DNA of 64,000 bases from Fagopyrum homotropicum (Eukaryota; Streptophyta; Magnoliopsida; Caryophyllales; Polygonaceae): NCBI GenBank assembly GCA_033239125.1, contig BSWB01000002.1:51991001-52055000 (forward strand), written 5' to 3'. This document shows positions 12,001-23,459 of the stretch, piece after piece. The notes below the pieces were generated by a model. It was not told the DNA's origin. It searched no databases and worked only from the letters and a program-made list of their open reading frames with translations. The translations under genes and the position numbers were made by a program. Positions within the stretch are counted from its first letter, which is position 1, and every line of letters starts with the position of its first letter.

Positions 12001-13400
12001 CTTAGCTCATAGACTCTAGCTGAAGCACCTCTGGTTTCAAAAGTACCACCTCCTCGTCCTCTGCCCTGACCCGGAGTGGAACCTTGAGGAGCGGTAGAAC
12101 CAGGAACACTTTGCTACTGCTGATGCTGATATTGAGATCTCTTTCCACCTCCTACAATACTAGCATGTGAAGAACCCTCCTACGATGGCGCCTTGCCCTG
12201 ACGGCGGAACGCAACTCTATGTCTGGGCTTTCCATGGGAGTAGCAAGTCACAACAGCCTTCTTGCAATCAGCTCATATGTCCGACACCTCCGTAGTTAAA
12301 GCACTATTGTCCTCTATCGGAACATTGTACAAACTGCTGGAAACCAGAATGTCTCGGCATCTAGCTACGCCCAAATCCAAAATCTCCAACTCCAGCACTG
12401 GCTGGTCCAGTCTTCTGTCTCTTCTCAGGACCTCCTGTTTGAGAAGATCTCCTTTGACCCGGTCGGTCTCTCTCGTAAGTAGATGCTCTATCTTGATAGT
12501 CTGTCAAGGAATCACAACGGAACCAAGCAAGATTAGAGCGTGCCGACTCTCTCAATCTCCGAGAGAACAGATAAACATGCTGATCCTCAAGTGGTGTAAA
12601 CGGACCCAACAAAGATAGCTCTTCCTGAAACTTGCCGATGATCTCAACAATAGGCAAATCCTCAATTCCAGCCTCGAAGAAATCTTGTAGACGATCCCTC
12701 CTAATAGCTACAGGGCAATAGCGATCTCTTATCACAATCTTCATCTGCTCATAGCTGGTGACCTTACTACGCATGGTCCTCCACCAGGAATGAGCCTAAT
12801 CCTTCAGCAACATTTGTGTTATGTTTACCCGACGTCCCTCTATGCAACTGATAGCCTCCATAGCATAGTCCAGCTGTCCTAGCCACTGCTCCACCTCCAA
12901 TCCAATATTCCCCATGAAACAGAGAACCTTCAGCTGGTCAAAAGCCTTCAACCAACTATCGGACTTTAACTCTCTCGCCTCATCCGACGCTCTAACAACC
13001 TCAGCAACTCTAGCAAGCGGGACAACGATTTGTGTAACTCTCTACGAAACCTTACCTGATCTCGCAAGAACTGGCGGTGCTTGTGCGGGTCCTCCAGTCT
13101 TGATAGTCTCCTCAACTCTCTGCACATAGTCACGGTATGCAAAGACTCCGATGGATACTTGTCCAGACTCAGCGGATGGCGCTCTTTGTGCTCCAGACCT
13201 AACGGTGGTCCCCTTCCTAGCCTCAAGACCGACGTTGTCAGCAACTTCTTCGGCGAACGCCTCAACGATAGGCGGATCAACAACTAGGGTTGGCACCGAC
13301 CTCTAGCTAGTGGAGGTCTTCCCGCACGTCCTCGTCCACGGATGGCAGGTGGAATAGGTGGTCGACCCCTTCCTTGCCCCATAGCAGATGTAGCTCTAGT
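12000..13400 (-). pseudogene. gag of element B, broken
   Basis: Gag core on the minus strand (12774-12361): YEQMKIVIRDRYCP, FFEAGIEDLPIVEIIGKFQ and QHVYLFSRRLRESARSNL. An N-terminal region lies in two overlapping broken frames (13296-12966). The start codon used by element D is altered here: the complement reads AGG where D has ATG, near 13406. The zinc-knuckle region near 12250-12290 is degenerate. Confidence 0.85.
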
Positions 13401-13673
13401 ACGCGTCCTCTACGATAGGGATATAGATATATAAGACTATATATAAGGCCACTCTACAACTAAATCATAAATCCAAAAAAAGCACATAAAGGCCAACATC
13501 AAAGAAACTACACTATTGAGATCCGCAGAGGTAGTGGTGGTCGCCCGTACATCTATCCCAGACCGACTAGTTTAAAAACAAAACCCCCTTCTGAAAACGT
13601 TAGGCCCATTGCGGGTTCTGTTTATTTATTTATCCGACCTTTAGAAGATTTCGAGTGGGATTGTTTCCAATGT

Positions 13674-13686
13674 GGCTCTGATACCA
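13674..13686 (-). other. Primer-binding site of element B
   Basis: GGCTCTGATACCA on the plus strand is the complement of the initiator tRNA-Met primer site TGGTATCAGAGCC, located beside the LTR start at 13690. Confidence 0.9.
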
Positions 13687-13689
13687 TAT

Positions 13690-15428
13690 TGTAACACCCC
13701 AAATTCTGGGAACTCGAAGCGTTACGGGCTCGAACCTCACAATGGGTCCCGATCCTCAGAGTAGCAATGACACAACGGATCTTACAAAAAGGCACAGACA
13801 AATGAAAACCAAAACTCAATATAAAACCCAAGGTTTAAACAAATAAAAGCGTAAAAGACTCGCAGCCGAGTTCAAAGCAAAAGGGATACAACAAAAGAAC
13901 ATAAACCCGATCCCGTCCTATAATGTACGGGAACCCCGGATGACCACACCATCCCGATCACTCAGCAACACCTATATCCTACAAGGCATGTACAACATCG
14001 GTATAAACCGTTAGCTAACATTCTAGGTATCAAAAAGAAAGTAAAAGGCACAAATACACATAAGGTAACGTAAACACATAGCATGCTCACACTCAGCCGG
14101 TTATTATCATTCATTAAGTTATCTAATTACTAATTCAACTTAAGGTTGTAACACGAGAGTCCCTACGATCTTGCTTCTGTCCCTTTCACCAACAGGAATA
14201 GAACGCATGCATCCTTCTATCACATGTTGGACTGGTCGCGAGAGCACCTCCCAGTTTCCCCATTCTGAACTGGACAAGCGGTAACCCCCCGGTTATAATA
14301 CACTTGGGCCAAGGTATAACAAAGGTCAATCCTAGTTCCGGTTATCAGTTATAACATGATAAACAACACAAACAAGCCAATATAATCAAACCAATACACG
14401 GAATGAAGCTAAGTAAGTCCAAGGGACTTATCTCACTTGAAGGTAATCTAAAACTCAGCAACCACTAAAAAAACGGCTCAATTTCCCTCAAGAAAGGAGC
14501 AAGAAAAGCATGTTCATACAAACATCACAAATCAGGAACCGAAACGATTGCTAGAAGTCTATAACTTCTAGCCTCAATGATCTCTAAGAGATATCCACAA
14601 GCTAAGGTCTCAACCTTATTCTTACAGAACACTCAAGGGTCAAGGAACATCAAGAGTAAACCGGGAAAGGAACAAGGAAAGCAAAGAAGTAAGAAACTCA
14701 CAAGAACGGGAGTTACTGTAGAAGAAACCGCAGGGGCGGTTGGGAAAAGGCGCAGGGGCGGCACGTGACAGAGGCGCAGAGGCGGCTCTGTGCAGGCGCG
14801 GGGGAGGATCCTCGACAGAAGCGTCTACCGAATTCTCGATGACAGCAGAACCACGACAAAGGCCAAAGCTTTCTCTTCCAACACTCTCACACTTCACAAC
14901 TCAACCAACGGAGCATGTGAACATCAAATGATCATAAAAAAACACTCCACAAGAATCAAGGATCAAACTTGATTCTTGGAGAAGAAGAAAAGAGGAAACA
15001 AAGAGAGAAACAAAACAGAAGAGAAGCAAGGTGCAGCAACAAATGAACGTGATGAAGAACAAGGGAGGAAGAACTTACACGTTCAGCAAGATCATAGGGA
15101 GCAAGGCTTCAGCGCTCTAGGGTTGGAGAAGACTTAAGCAAGAAACGGGAAAAAGAAGGAAAGTCGGGAATTTATAGAAGAGGAAGAAAAGATAAAAGGA
15201 AGGACGTTCTAGGGTTTAGAAGATCCAGGAAATTCTTCCAAGATAAGAAAATCGGATCTTCAAAGATAGGAACAAGATAAAACCGGAAAAGGAAAGAAGA
15301 TCTTCGCGATCTGAGGCAAATCCGAAGGGGCGGATTGCTCGTTCCGCAGGGGCGGTGATAGACACCAAGACCGCTGGGGCGGCCTCCTTCACCGTGGGGG
15401 TGGTGAAGGTGAAAACTAGGATCTTACA
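13690..15428 (-). repeat. 5' LTR of element B
   Basis: Plus strand runs from TGTAACACCCC to AGGATCTTACA (TG...CA on either strand), 1739 bp. It aligns with the element D LTR at 35400-37169. It includes a GC-rich run of CGCAGGGGCGGC-type units near 14728-14805 and again near 15325-15410. Confidence 0.9.
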
Positions 15429-16911
15429 GACTTTTCACTAGATGGGAATACCCCCCCTGATGGTAAGGTGGGATTAGAGGTAGAGCATTGGATTGGGCAT
15501 GTGGATACAACATTGGAGTCGATCCGATGCTTTGAGCATAGGCGAGTGGAGTTGGTGCAGACTCTATTTAGAGACCCGTCAGAGTATTGGTGGAGGACCA
15601 TCCGGAGTCAGGTCAGCATATATGATCAAATGAGGAGTCTTATCAAAGAGCATTTCTTCCCTCCCGCACTGAGAAGGGATAAGTTGCAGGACTTTGTGGA
15701 GGCTGGTTTTGAGGATATTCTTGTATTCGAGGCGATCAGGAAGTTCTAGGAGGAGTAGGCACTATTGGTCCAGCTGCACCTCTAGAGGACCAACACGTGT
15801 ATCTATTTCCCCGTAGACTGAAGGAGCGTACCCATGCATATATAGCGGGTTTTCACTGTGACTCCTTGATAGACTATTAAGATAGAACCTCAGCATATGA
15901 GAGAGATCGACCCGACCACAAGAGGGTTGCTTAGTCCGGAGGGTGTGAGAAGAGACAAAGGACGGGGCATACCGATGTTGGTGCTAGAGCATCAAGGTAC
16001 GGGCGGAGCCAGACACAAGTGCGCTCGAGTTACTCATTGTCTACACAGACCTCTAAGAGGAGACAACAATGTTTCAACTGCGGAGGTTTTGGACACATAC
16101 GACCTGAGTGTCCAAGGGCACCAGTGACTTGATTCACTTGTGGTAGGCCAGACCACCAAGCTACCTTAATTTTTGTCGTCAAGGCAATGTTGCTTCACAG
16201 TAAGGTTCTTCCCCTGCTAGTACATTCGGAGACGGACAGAGACCGCCTAATATCAGACTCAGGGACCGCAACAGCGGGTCCTAGATCATTCTTCTACTCG
16301 GGGTTCAACATCAGGACCGAGTAGAGGTAGAGGACATGCTGGCGGCACTATTGACACGAGAGGTGCACATGCCAGAGTTTTTGAGTTGAGGAGCCGACAA
16401 CACCAACGACTACAAGTACCATTTAGATTAATGGTTTACATACTAGAGTACTTTTTGATACGGTTGCTACACACGTATATATTTCTGATGCTTCTATTGA
16501 GAGACTGAACTTATATACAATATAGGGGATACTCTTTATTATAGGGTTATGGGGGTAGAGTTATAGGTACTCGGGAGATTCACAATTGTCCCATCCATTT
16601 GGGAAATCGTGATTGGCTATCGAATATTTTGTCATGTACTTGGTACATGAAGAAGTCGTCTTAGGGATGGATTGGATGAACTGACATGGTGCGATTCTGG
16701 ACATTGGTAGGAGGATCGTGACCATAACTACCGAGGCAGGTCAGTTAGAGATATTACGAGGTTGGTACCTCAGAAAGACTAGTACTTTCATCAGTGTAGT
16801 TTGAGTTGCGAGATTGAATGGACAGGGTTGTGAGGCCTTCTAGTGTTATTCCATGAAGTAAAATGAGAGTCTGATATTGGAGGTGATCCCCGTCGTGTGC
16901 GAGTTTATCGA
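15429..16911 (+). pseudogene. Element C: gag-protease remnant of an older Tekay-type element
   Basis: Plus-strand gag and protease debris homologous to element A. The gag core (VEHWIGHVDTTLESI, YDQMRSLIKEHFFPPALRRD, DFVEAGFEDI) is open over 15468-15749. A zinc-knuckle trace lies near 16075-16150. A protease remnant with a DTVATHVYISDAS-like motif near 16456-16490 (glycine lost) is followed by VVLGMDWMN near 16660. It starts abruptly at the end of element B's LTR and stops abruptly at the partial LTR of element D. It is the host sequence into which B inserted, and the oldest layer of this nest. Confidence 0.82.
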
Positions 16912-17653
16912 TGCACAGGGGCGGCTGAAGAGAGGCGTAGGGGCGTCTCTGTGTAGGCGCAGGGGCGTCTCTGTGCAGGCGCAGGGGCGGCTGTGACAGA
17001 GGCGCAGGGGCGGCGCTGTGCAGGCGCATGGGTGGATCTTCGTCAGAAGCTACTGTCGGGCTTCTCTTCGACAGATCTCACAGCAGGGGCAACCAAAGCT
17101 CGAACCTTCGGTTTCAACACATCAAGACTCAACTCCAGAGAGCCTGAGAACAACGAAAGATCAACAACGGAACACTCCACAAGAATCAAGGCTCATGCTT
17201 GATCCTTGGAGAAGAAGGAAAGAAAAGAACGAAAGGAAGAAACCAAAACAGAAGGAGAAGACATGCAACACTGTAAGAATGTGAGGAAGAACCAGGAAGG
17301 AATGAACTTACACGTTCAGCGAAGTTGCAGGAAGCAAGAGACGGCTGCAGTTCTCTAGGGTTTGAAGACGATAGCAAGGAACGGGAAAAGGAGAGAAGGA
17401 AGAGAATATATAGGGAGGACTGGAAGACTAGACGGAAAGGGCGTCTAGGGTTAGAAAGAAAACAAGGAAACCGGCCCATAAGATAGAATATCGGGTATTC
17501 TATCTATGGAAGAAAGATAAAACGATGAAAACAGATCGGCGCGATCTGTCGCACAATCCGCAGGGGAGGATCTTACAACCGCAGCGGCGGCTGGCCGTGG
17601 GTGCGGCCCTCTTCACCGCAGGGGCGGTGAAGGCAAAAACCTAGGATCTTACA
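16912..17653 (-). repeat. Truncated 3' LTR of element D
   Basis: Matches about 36458-37169 of the 5' LTR and ends AGGATCTTACA. The first roughly 1 kb (the TGTAACACCCC side on the plus strand) is absent. The left break joins gag-protease DNA of element C at about 16911. It begins inside the CGCAGGGGCG-type tandem repeat. Confidence 0.85.
16913..17036. repeat. GC-rich tandem repeat in the D LTR
   Basis: Imperfect repeats of about 20-22 bases built on GGCGCAGGGGCGTCTCTGTGCA. Related but different copy numbers occur at 36445-36575 (5' LTR of D) and 14728-14805 (LTR of B). Confidence 0.85.
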
Positions 17654-17690
17654 TCAGATCCCCCTAAAAAGAAGTTTCGTCCCAAAACTT
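17654..17690 (-). other. Polypurine tract region of element D
   Basis: The plus strand TCAGATCCCCCTAAAAAGAA is the complement of a polypurine tract next to the LTR, followed by the conserved TTTCGTCCCAAAACTTGC block. Confidence 0.8.
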
Positions 17691-17818
17691 GCAAAAGCCA
17701 AACGATCATAACATCACACAAAAACAGAACCGAGCTCATATATTCCCACTCGGGGCATGTAACACAAAACGTCACACAAAAGTGTTCACAACGCAACAAA
17801 GGAAAAACCAACAACAGA

Positions 17819-19235
17819 CTAAGCTAACGGTGCAACAAGCTCAGCGTAAAACTCCGGATAGTTCCTCTGGACACTATCCTTTGTCTCCCAAGTCGCCTCA
17901 TCAGCTCCACGCATCGACCACTGTATCTTCACCATCGGTATGTCCTTCGAACGCAAGTGTCTCGTACTACGCTCTAATACAGCCACCGCGTGCTCTACAA
18001 ACGTGTGGTCTGGCTCGATCACTAGATCCTCATGACTGACTATGTGTCTCGGGTCAGGTATGTACTCCCGTAGCTAAGACACATGGAAAACTGGGTGAAC
18101 ACCCTCGAGTCTCGGTGGCAACGCAAGTCTGTATGCTGCCTCTCCAACCCGCTCAAGAATCTCGAACGGTCCAACATATCAGGGACTCAGCTTCCCCTTG
18201 ACACCGAAACGTCTGACGCCTCGTGTTGGGGATACTCTAGACCAAACCTGAGCTCCAACTCTGAACTCTAGAGGTATGCGCCTCTTATCAGCATAAGACT
18301 TCTGTTGACTCTGTGCTGCTAACATCCGCTCTCGGATTACTGCTACTCGAGCCATGTCATCCTGAATCTGCTCGGGTGCTACTCCGCTAGCACTACTAGG
18401 CTTGTCCCGACACAGAGGTGTACGACATCTCTGTCCATATAAAGCCTCATAAGGAGCCATCCTGATCGATGCGTGCCAATTGTTGTTGTACGAAAACTCC
18501 ACTAAGGGAAGGTGATTTGGCCACACTTATTCCCAGTCTAACACACAGGCTCGCAACATGTCCTCCAAAGTCTAGATGGTCCGCCCAGACTGACCATCGG
18601 TCTGATGATGATAAGCAGTAGTGAACTGTAGACTCATACCTAGAGCGGCATGAACCTGCTGCCAGAACCTCGAAGTGAACCGTCCGTCTCTGTTAGAGAC
18701 TATGGTCCTAGGTACTCCATGAAGCCTCACTATCTGTCTCGTGAACTCCTCTGCTAATCGACTTACCGGCCACGTTATCTTGATCAGAATGAAACGTGCG
18801 GTCTTCGTCAGTCGATCTACTATGACCCAGATAGCATCAAAACCACGACTCGGTCTCAAACCGGTCACAAAATCCATAGAGATGTCTTCCCAATTCCACT
18901 GAGGGACGGGAAGTGGGTGTAGCTCGCCTCCTGGTCTATGATGCTCGATCTTGACTTGCTGACAGGTCACACACTGAGCTACATATCTCATCACATCTGG
19001 CTTCAAACCTCCCCACCAGAAAGAGCGTCGGATATCCTGATACAACTTACTCACACCAGGGTGTACTTAGTAAGGTGAAGAGTTAGCCTCCTGAAGGATC
19101 TCTCTATCTGACGGCACACAAACCCGCTCCTAGCGTCTGAAAACTCCGTCAGCACCAACTGTAAACTATGGTGCCTCTCCTCGAGACATCCGGTCTCGGA
19201 TCTATGTCAAAGCTGGTCAACTCTCCTGCTTTTGT
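17819..19235 (-). pseudogene. Integrase of element D, broken
   Basis: Minus strand: integrase zinc and core block 19054-18572 (FWWGGLKPDVMRYVAQC, SMDFVTGLRPSRGFDAIWV, VSNRDGRFTSRFWQQ, TTAYHHQTDGQSGRTI). A stop follows, then 18526-18179 (LPLVEFSYNNNWHASIRM, EALYGQRCRTPL). After a further frame break the chromodomain-like end lies at 18022-17819 (IEPDHTFVEHAV, RGADEATWETKDSVQRNY). Upstream pol continues to 19240, where element E begins, and resumes at 29961. Confidence 0.9.
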
Positions 19236-19240
19236 CAGAT

Positions 19241-22116
19241 TGTAACACACCAAGTTTTACAACTTAGGGAGTTACTAGTTAGGACCGCACAGTGGGTCCC
19301 GACCTTAGTTTGACAACAACTTAACGAGATCTTACAACAAGGCACAGATAAGGAAAATCAGAAATCATAAAATAGTTCTTAATAATGCATGAATGTGACC
19401 AGATCGACTACAGCCGGAAAACGGAATATAACAAGGTACGAAAGGAAACAATGTTCAACTGTAAAACCCACAAATGCAAAAACTGTAAAACGTCCTAAAG
19501 TACGACACCCCGGCTGACCACTACCATCTGGATCACTCGGCATCTGCTCTAACCTGTGTCAAGTCTAAACAACATATCAATAGTTAGCTAACTATCCAAA
19601 TATAAGCAAAATGATAACAGCACAAACGCAAGCAGAAACAAAAATAAACAAACATCATGTTGGCACTCAACCAATTATTATCTATTGTTTAGTGATTCAC
19701 ATTATTCAATTTAAGTTGTGGCACGAGAATTATTATTAGTTCTCGCCTCCGTTCCTTATCCAACTGGTGTAGGTCTAGCTGACTTCCATTGGTAGCATCA
19801 CTACAAACCATGTATGGACTAGTCCCGAAAGAAACCCCCAGCGCCCCGCGAGCTACTGAGCAGCATGCCACCGCCCGTTACTCTTAGGCCAAAATATAGG
19901 TCGGTAGTTATATATCACAACCTATCTCTCTAACATTTCAATCACACATCACCATCATCATTTATACTCATATTTAGAAGTCAGCTAAGTAAGCCCAAAG
20001 GACTTACCTGTTATAACGCTCGACTCTTTATAAACCACTCGCTCTGTAAACTGTAACCACTCAGTTGCCTGTCAAAGGCGATAAGTGTATTAGTACACTC
20101 TCACGTAGATAGAAGTCTAAAACTTCTAAGATCAAATAAGGTATTAAGACGTACTAGTTACAGTATTAGTTTTAGGGTAAAATGACCATTTTACCCTTGG
20201 TTCCGATTTTCTCGAAAACCTTAAAATTCATGTCTAAACTCCTATTTGAAGTTCTAAAAATATATTCTAACTCCTAAAATTTTATTTGGTTCCAAACTGA
20301 CATTTTTCCTATGTTTCTATTTTCCGGAAGAATTGTACAGTCTAACTTCGGTTCCAAATATAAAATTCTTAACAGTTTAAAATAATTCCGAATTAAATCT
20401 CTAGATCATCTATGAGGTTCTATCTAACCTTAGGAGAAAGAATTTCTCCAAACTGTTCAGCCAAAGTTCTTATAAAAATTCACAAAGTCGGTTCTTTCAC
20501 TCTAATTTCCTATACTTAGCCAAAAACCTTAAGTTTACCAAAACTGCTCAACTACCTAACTTCGGGAGCTCATAACTTTCAATCCGACCGTTCATTCCTT
20601 CCCAAATTTTAATATGCTAAACTACATATATACATCTACAACATATCCAAAATTCAACGGTGGATCTTTATCCAAACGTTTAATAATTGATCGACAAGAT
20701 AGGCTGTTTATGAGTCCAAAGCTGAAGGAATAAATGAATTTACAGCAGCCCCCTTATTTCTATTGTTCATAATTACAGCAGTCCTTTGTTCCTATCCTTA
20801 TGTCTATATACTCAGCAGCTACACAAGGTCAACCTAACCCATGTTCAAGTCCGACTACAGCAGTTCATCATTCTAGCATTACAGAAATAGTATACATACA
20901 TAAGATTATACACTAACTTCTAGAGGCAAGAATTTGGACTGCATAAGCGATGACTCACCTCTTCAACCTCTACTGGCTGAGGCGTCTTCAACACAGTTCC
21001 GGATGCCTTTCTGGCTCCCTTGGTGTGACGGTTCAGGAGGAGAAGCAGGTTCGGCTTGGCTCTACTACTACACTGATTGGCCAACTCCTTCCAGCCTCGC
21101 TACTGTCACGGAGTGGTCGAGATGGAGTTGTCATCGCAGGTACGGAGATGTGAGTACTCATGAACGACTAATCAAAGAGGTGAAGATGAATGGTATATTG
21201 ATCTTACCGAAATATACAGAAGCTGCCCGAATTCAGTCCGATTCTAGAGGAGGTTGTTGCTCTACCGGTTGTACGATTGTGGAAGCCAACGTTCACCAGC
21301 AGGAACGAAACAGAAGGCGATGGTTGCTGATGAATCTGGACGGCTGAGGAGAAGGAAGGTGAGCAGCTGTATCCCTTGATTTTAGGAAGCGTTTAAGGTA
21401 AAAGATCTGCTCTCTAATTAATTATGTATAAGTGCTGAACGGTTTATTTCCTACAGCTTGTTGGGCTTCTCTCTTCACATCCGAATGGCTGGAGTAACGG
21501 GCTGGAGTTGGCGCTGCTGCTGGGCTAGAAAGCAACGCTGCTGCTGCTGGGCTGGAGCGGACAAGGAAGCGGGCTGGAGCTGCTGAAGGCTGGCGCTGGA
21601 CAGGGCAGCAGTGGCTGCTTCTGGGCTGGACGCGTGAAGTAGCTGGGCGGCTGCTGCTGCTGAAGAGCTGGGCTGCGCATAGGGCTGGAGCGGTGCTACT
21701 GCTGAAGAGCTGGGCTGGACAAGCAAACTGGAGGCTGTTGGGCTGGGCTAGCTGGCTGCAGATTGGATCCGTTGGAGCTGAATTATCGGTTAACAGATGG
21801 CCTAAAATGGTTGTAGCTGGCCTCCTAAATTTAACGAGTTTCTGGCTGGGCAAGATCCCGATATATAAATATACGGACTAGGCGGATAGGGAGTTTATTA
21901 TAGTTTAAGATCGGCTCGGAATTCTATCATTTTATGCGGAAGTAATCTACATAAAATGATAAACTATATAAAAGATTCTATCATTTTATGTGAAGGAATC
22001 TACATAAAATGATAAATCCTATAATAATATGTCTAACTAAGTAGACGGATATGGGTCAACTGATCGAGATCTATTTTATAACGTAAATAGACGGAATAAA
22101 AATTCCGGATTTTACA
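19241..22116 (-). repeat. 3' LTR of element E (left copy)
   Basis: TGTAACACACC...GGATTTTACA. It contains an Ala/Gln-coding CTG-rich block (about 21500-21720) and two hairpins (21924-21961 and 21979-22014). The low-complexity reading frames across it are chance products of the CTG-rich block. Confidence 0.93.
21924..22014. repeat. Pair of tandem hairpins in the E LTR
   Basis: The unit TATCATTTTATG...CATAAAATGATA occurs twice in tandem, each a perfect 12 bp stem with a loop of about 12-14 bases. Both are conserved in the right LTR at about 29763-29853. On the element's own (minus) strand they lie about 100-190 bp downstream of the LTR start. Confidence 0.85.
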
Positions 22117-22155
22117 TCAGTACCCCCTTAAAATAAGTTTCGTCCCGAAACTTGG
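22117..22155 (-). other. Polypurine tract region of element E
   Basis: The plus strand TCAGTACCCCCTTAAAATAA is the complement of a purine tract beside the LTR end at 22116, followed by the GTTTCGTCCCGAAACTTGG block shared with D. Confidence 0.8.
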
Positions 22156-22291
22156 AATAAGATACCTACCCCATACATTTCCCCTCGAGAAATATATTCT
22201 AGCAAGCAACTACTCACGTCATCAAGCACATAGACATAAACAATTATGTAAACATATAATCACAGAAGTCATATAAGGTCTCGTCTTAGTA

Positions 22292-23458
22292 CTAACCCGT
22301 CGGTACTGAGGTAGCGGCTAACTCCGCAAAGAACTCAGGGTAATTACGTCTAATACTCTCCTCTGTCTCCCAGGTAGCCTCATCAACTCCTCGTCTAGAC
22401 CACTGAATCCTCAGCATCGGTATCTCCTTAGAACGCAGGCGCCTAATGCTACGCTCTAGGACGGCTACTGGATACTCCACAAAAGTGTGGTCTGGCTCGA
22501 CTATCAGATCCTCGTGACTGATGACGTGTCTACGATCCGGTATGTACTCTCGCAGCTGAGATACATGAAAAACCGGGTGTACTCCCTCCAATCTCGGTGG
22601 CAGTGCTAGTCGGTAGGCAACCTCTCCGACTCTCTCTACGATCTCAAATGGACCGACATACCGGGGACTCAGCTTCCCCTTAATGCCGAAATGTCTAACT
22701 CCTCTCGTAGGTGACACTCTCAACCACACCTGTGTACCTACTCTAAACTCCAAAGGTCGACGCCTTTTGTCGGCGTAGGACTTCTGACGACTCTGAGCTG
22801 CTAACATCCTCTCCCGGACTAAGGCAATCCGGGCGATGTCGTCCTGTATCTGATCTGGTACTACTCCATCAGCCTTGCTAGGCTCATCCCAACATAGCGG
22901 TGTACGACATCTCCGCCCGTACAAAGCCTCATAAGGTGCCATCCCAATAGACGCGTGTCAACTGTTATTATATGAAAACTCTACTAGTGGGAGGTGATCT
23001 GGCCAGACATGTCCCCAATCTAGCACACATGCCCTCAACATGTCCTCTAGGGTCTGGATGGTCCTCTCGGACTGACCGTCTGTCTGCGGGTGGTAAGCAG
23101 TGGTAAAGTGAAGGCTCATCCCAGAGCAGTATGTACCTGCTGCCAAAACCTCGAGGTAAAACGTCCATCCCTGTCGGAGACGATAGTCCTCGGTACTCCA
23201 TGGAGTCTCACAATATGCCTGGTGAACTCCTCTGCTAGACGACTTACCGGCCACGTTTCCTTAATCGGAATGAAACGTGCGGTCTTTGTCAGACGGTCTA
23301 CTACTACCCAAATGGCATCAAAACCTCTGCTGAGCCTCAATCCGGTGACGAAATCCATAGAAATGTCTTCCCACTTCCAATGTGGTACTGGAAGTGGGTG
23401 TAGCTCTCCTCGGGATCTACGATGCTCAATCTTGACCTGCTGATAGGTTGCACACTGG
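22292..23458 (-). pseudogene. Integrase and chromodomain-like end of element E, broken
   Basis: Minus strand. A one-base deletion near 23470 breaks the frame after FWWGGLKPDVA. The core is open in 23358-23116 (MDFVTGLRLSRGFDAIWVVV, VSDRDGRFTSRFWQQVHTAL). A second frameshift leads to FTTAYHPQTDGQSERTI and VEFSYNNS. A TGA stop near 22957 replaces the tryptophan codon of the related sequence in D. The last block, 22942-22292, carries YGRRCRTPLCWDEP, GIKGKLSPRYVGPFEI and the tail VEPDHTFVEYPVAVL...DEATWETEESIRRNYPEF typical of Tekay/Del chromoviruses. At least three lesions make it non-functional despite the young LTRs. Confidence 0.92.
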
Positions 23459-23459
23459 G

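Larger units (their letters stand above)
9851..15428 (-). mobile_element. Element B: Tekay-type chromovirus, minus strand, partial
   Basis: Minus-strand gypsy element of which RNase H, RT, protease, gag, primer site and 5' LTR lie in the window. Its integrase and 3' LTR are expected left of the window because element A (+) was inserted into its pol region. Its gene order and LTR sequence are close to element D, so B and D are copies of one family. It is flanked on the right by element C, into whose gag region it appears to have inserted. Confidence 0.9.

Noticed and set aside
20934..21347. 137-codon frame conserved at 20934 and 28772
   Set aside because: Conserved only because the two LTRs of E are recent copies. 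No domain is recognisable and LTR coding is not expected.
21422..21853. Ala/Gln/Ser-rich 143-codon frame (and its copy at 29282-29692)
   Set aside because: It lies wholly inside the LTRs of element E, is produced by CTG-rich sequence, and its frame differs between the two near-identical LTR copies.
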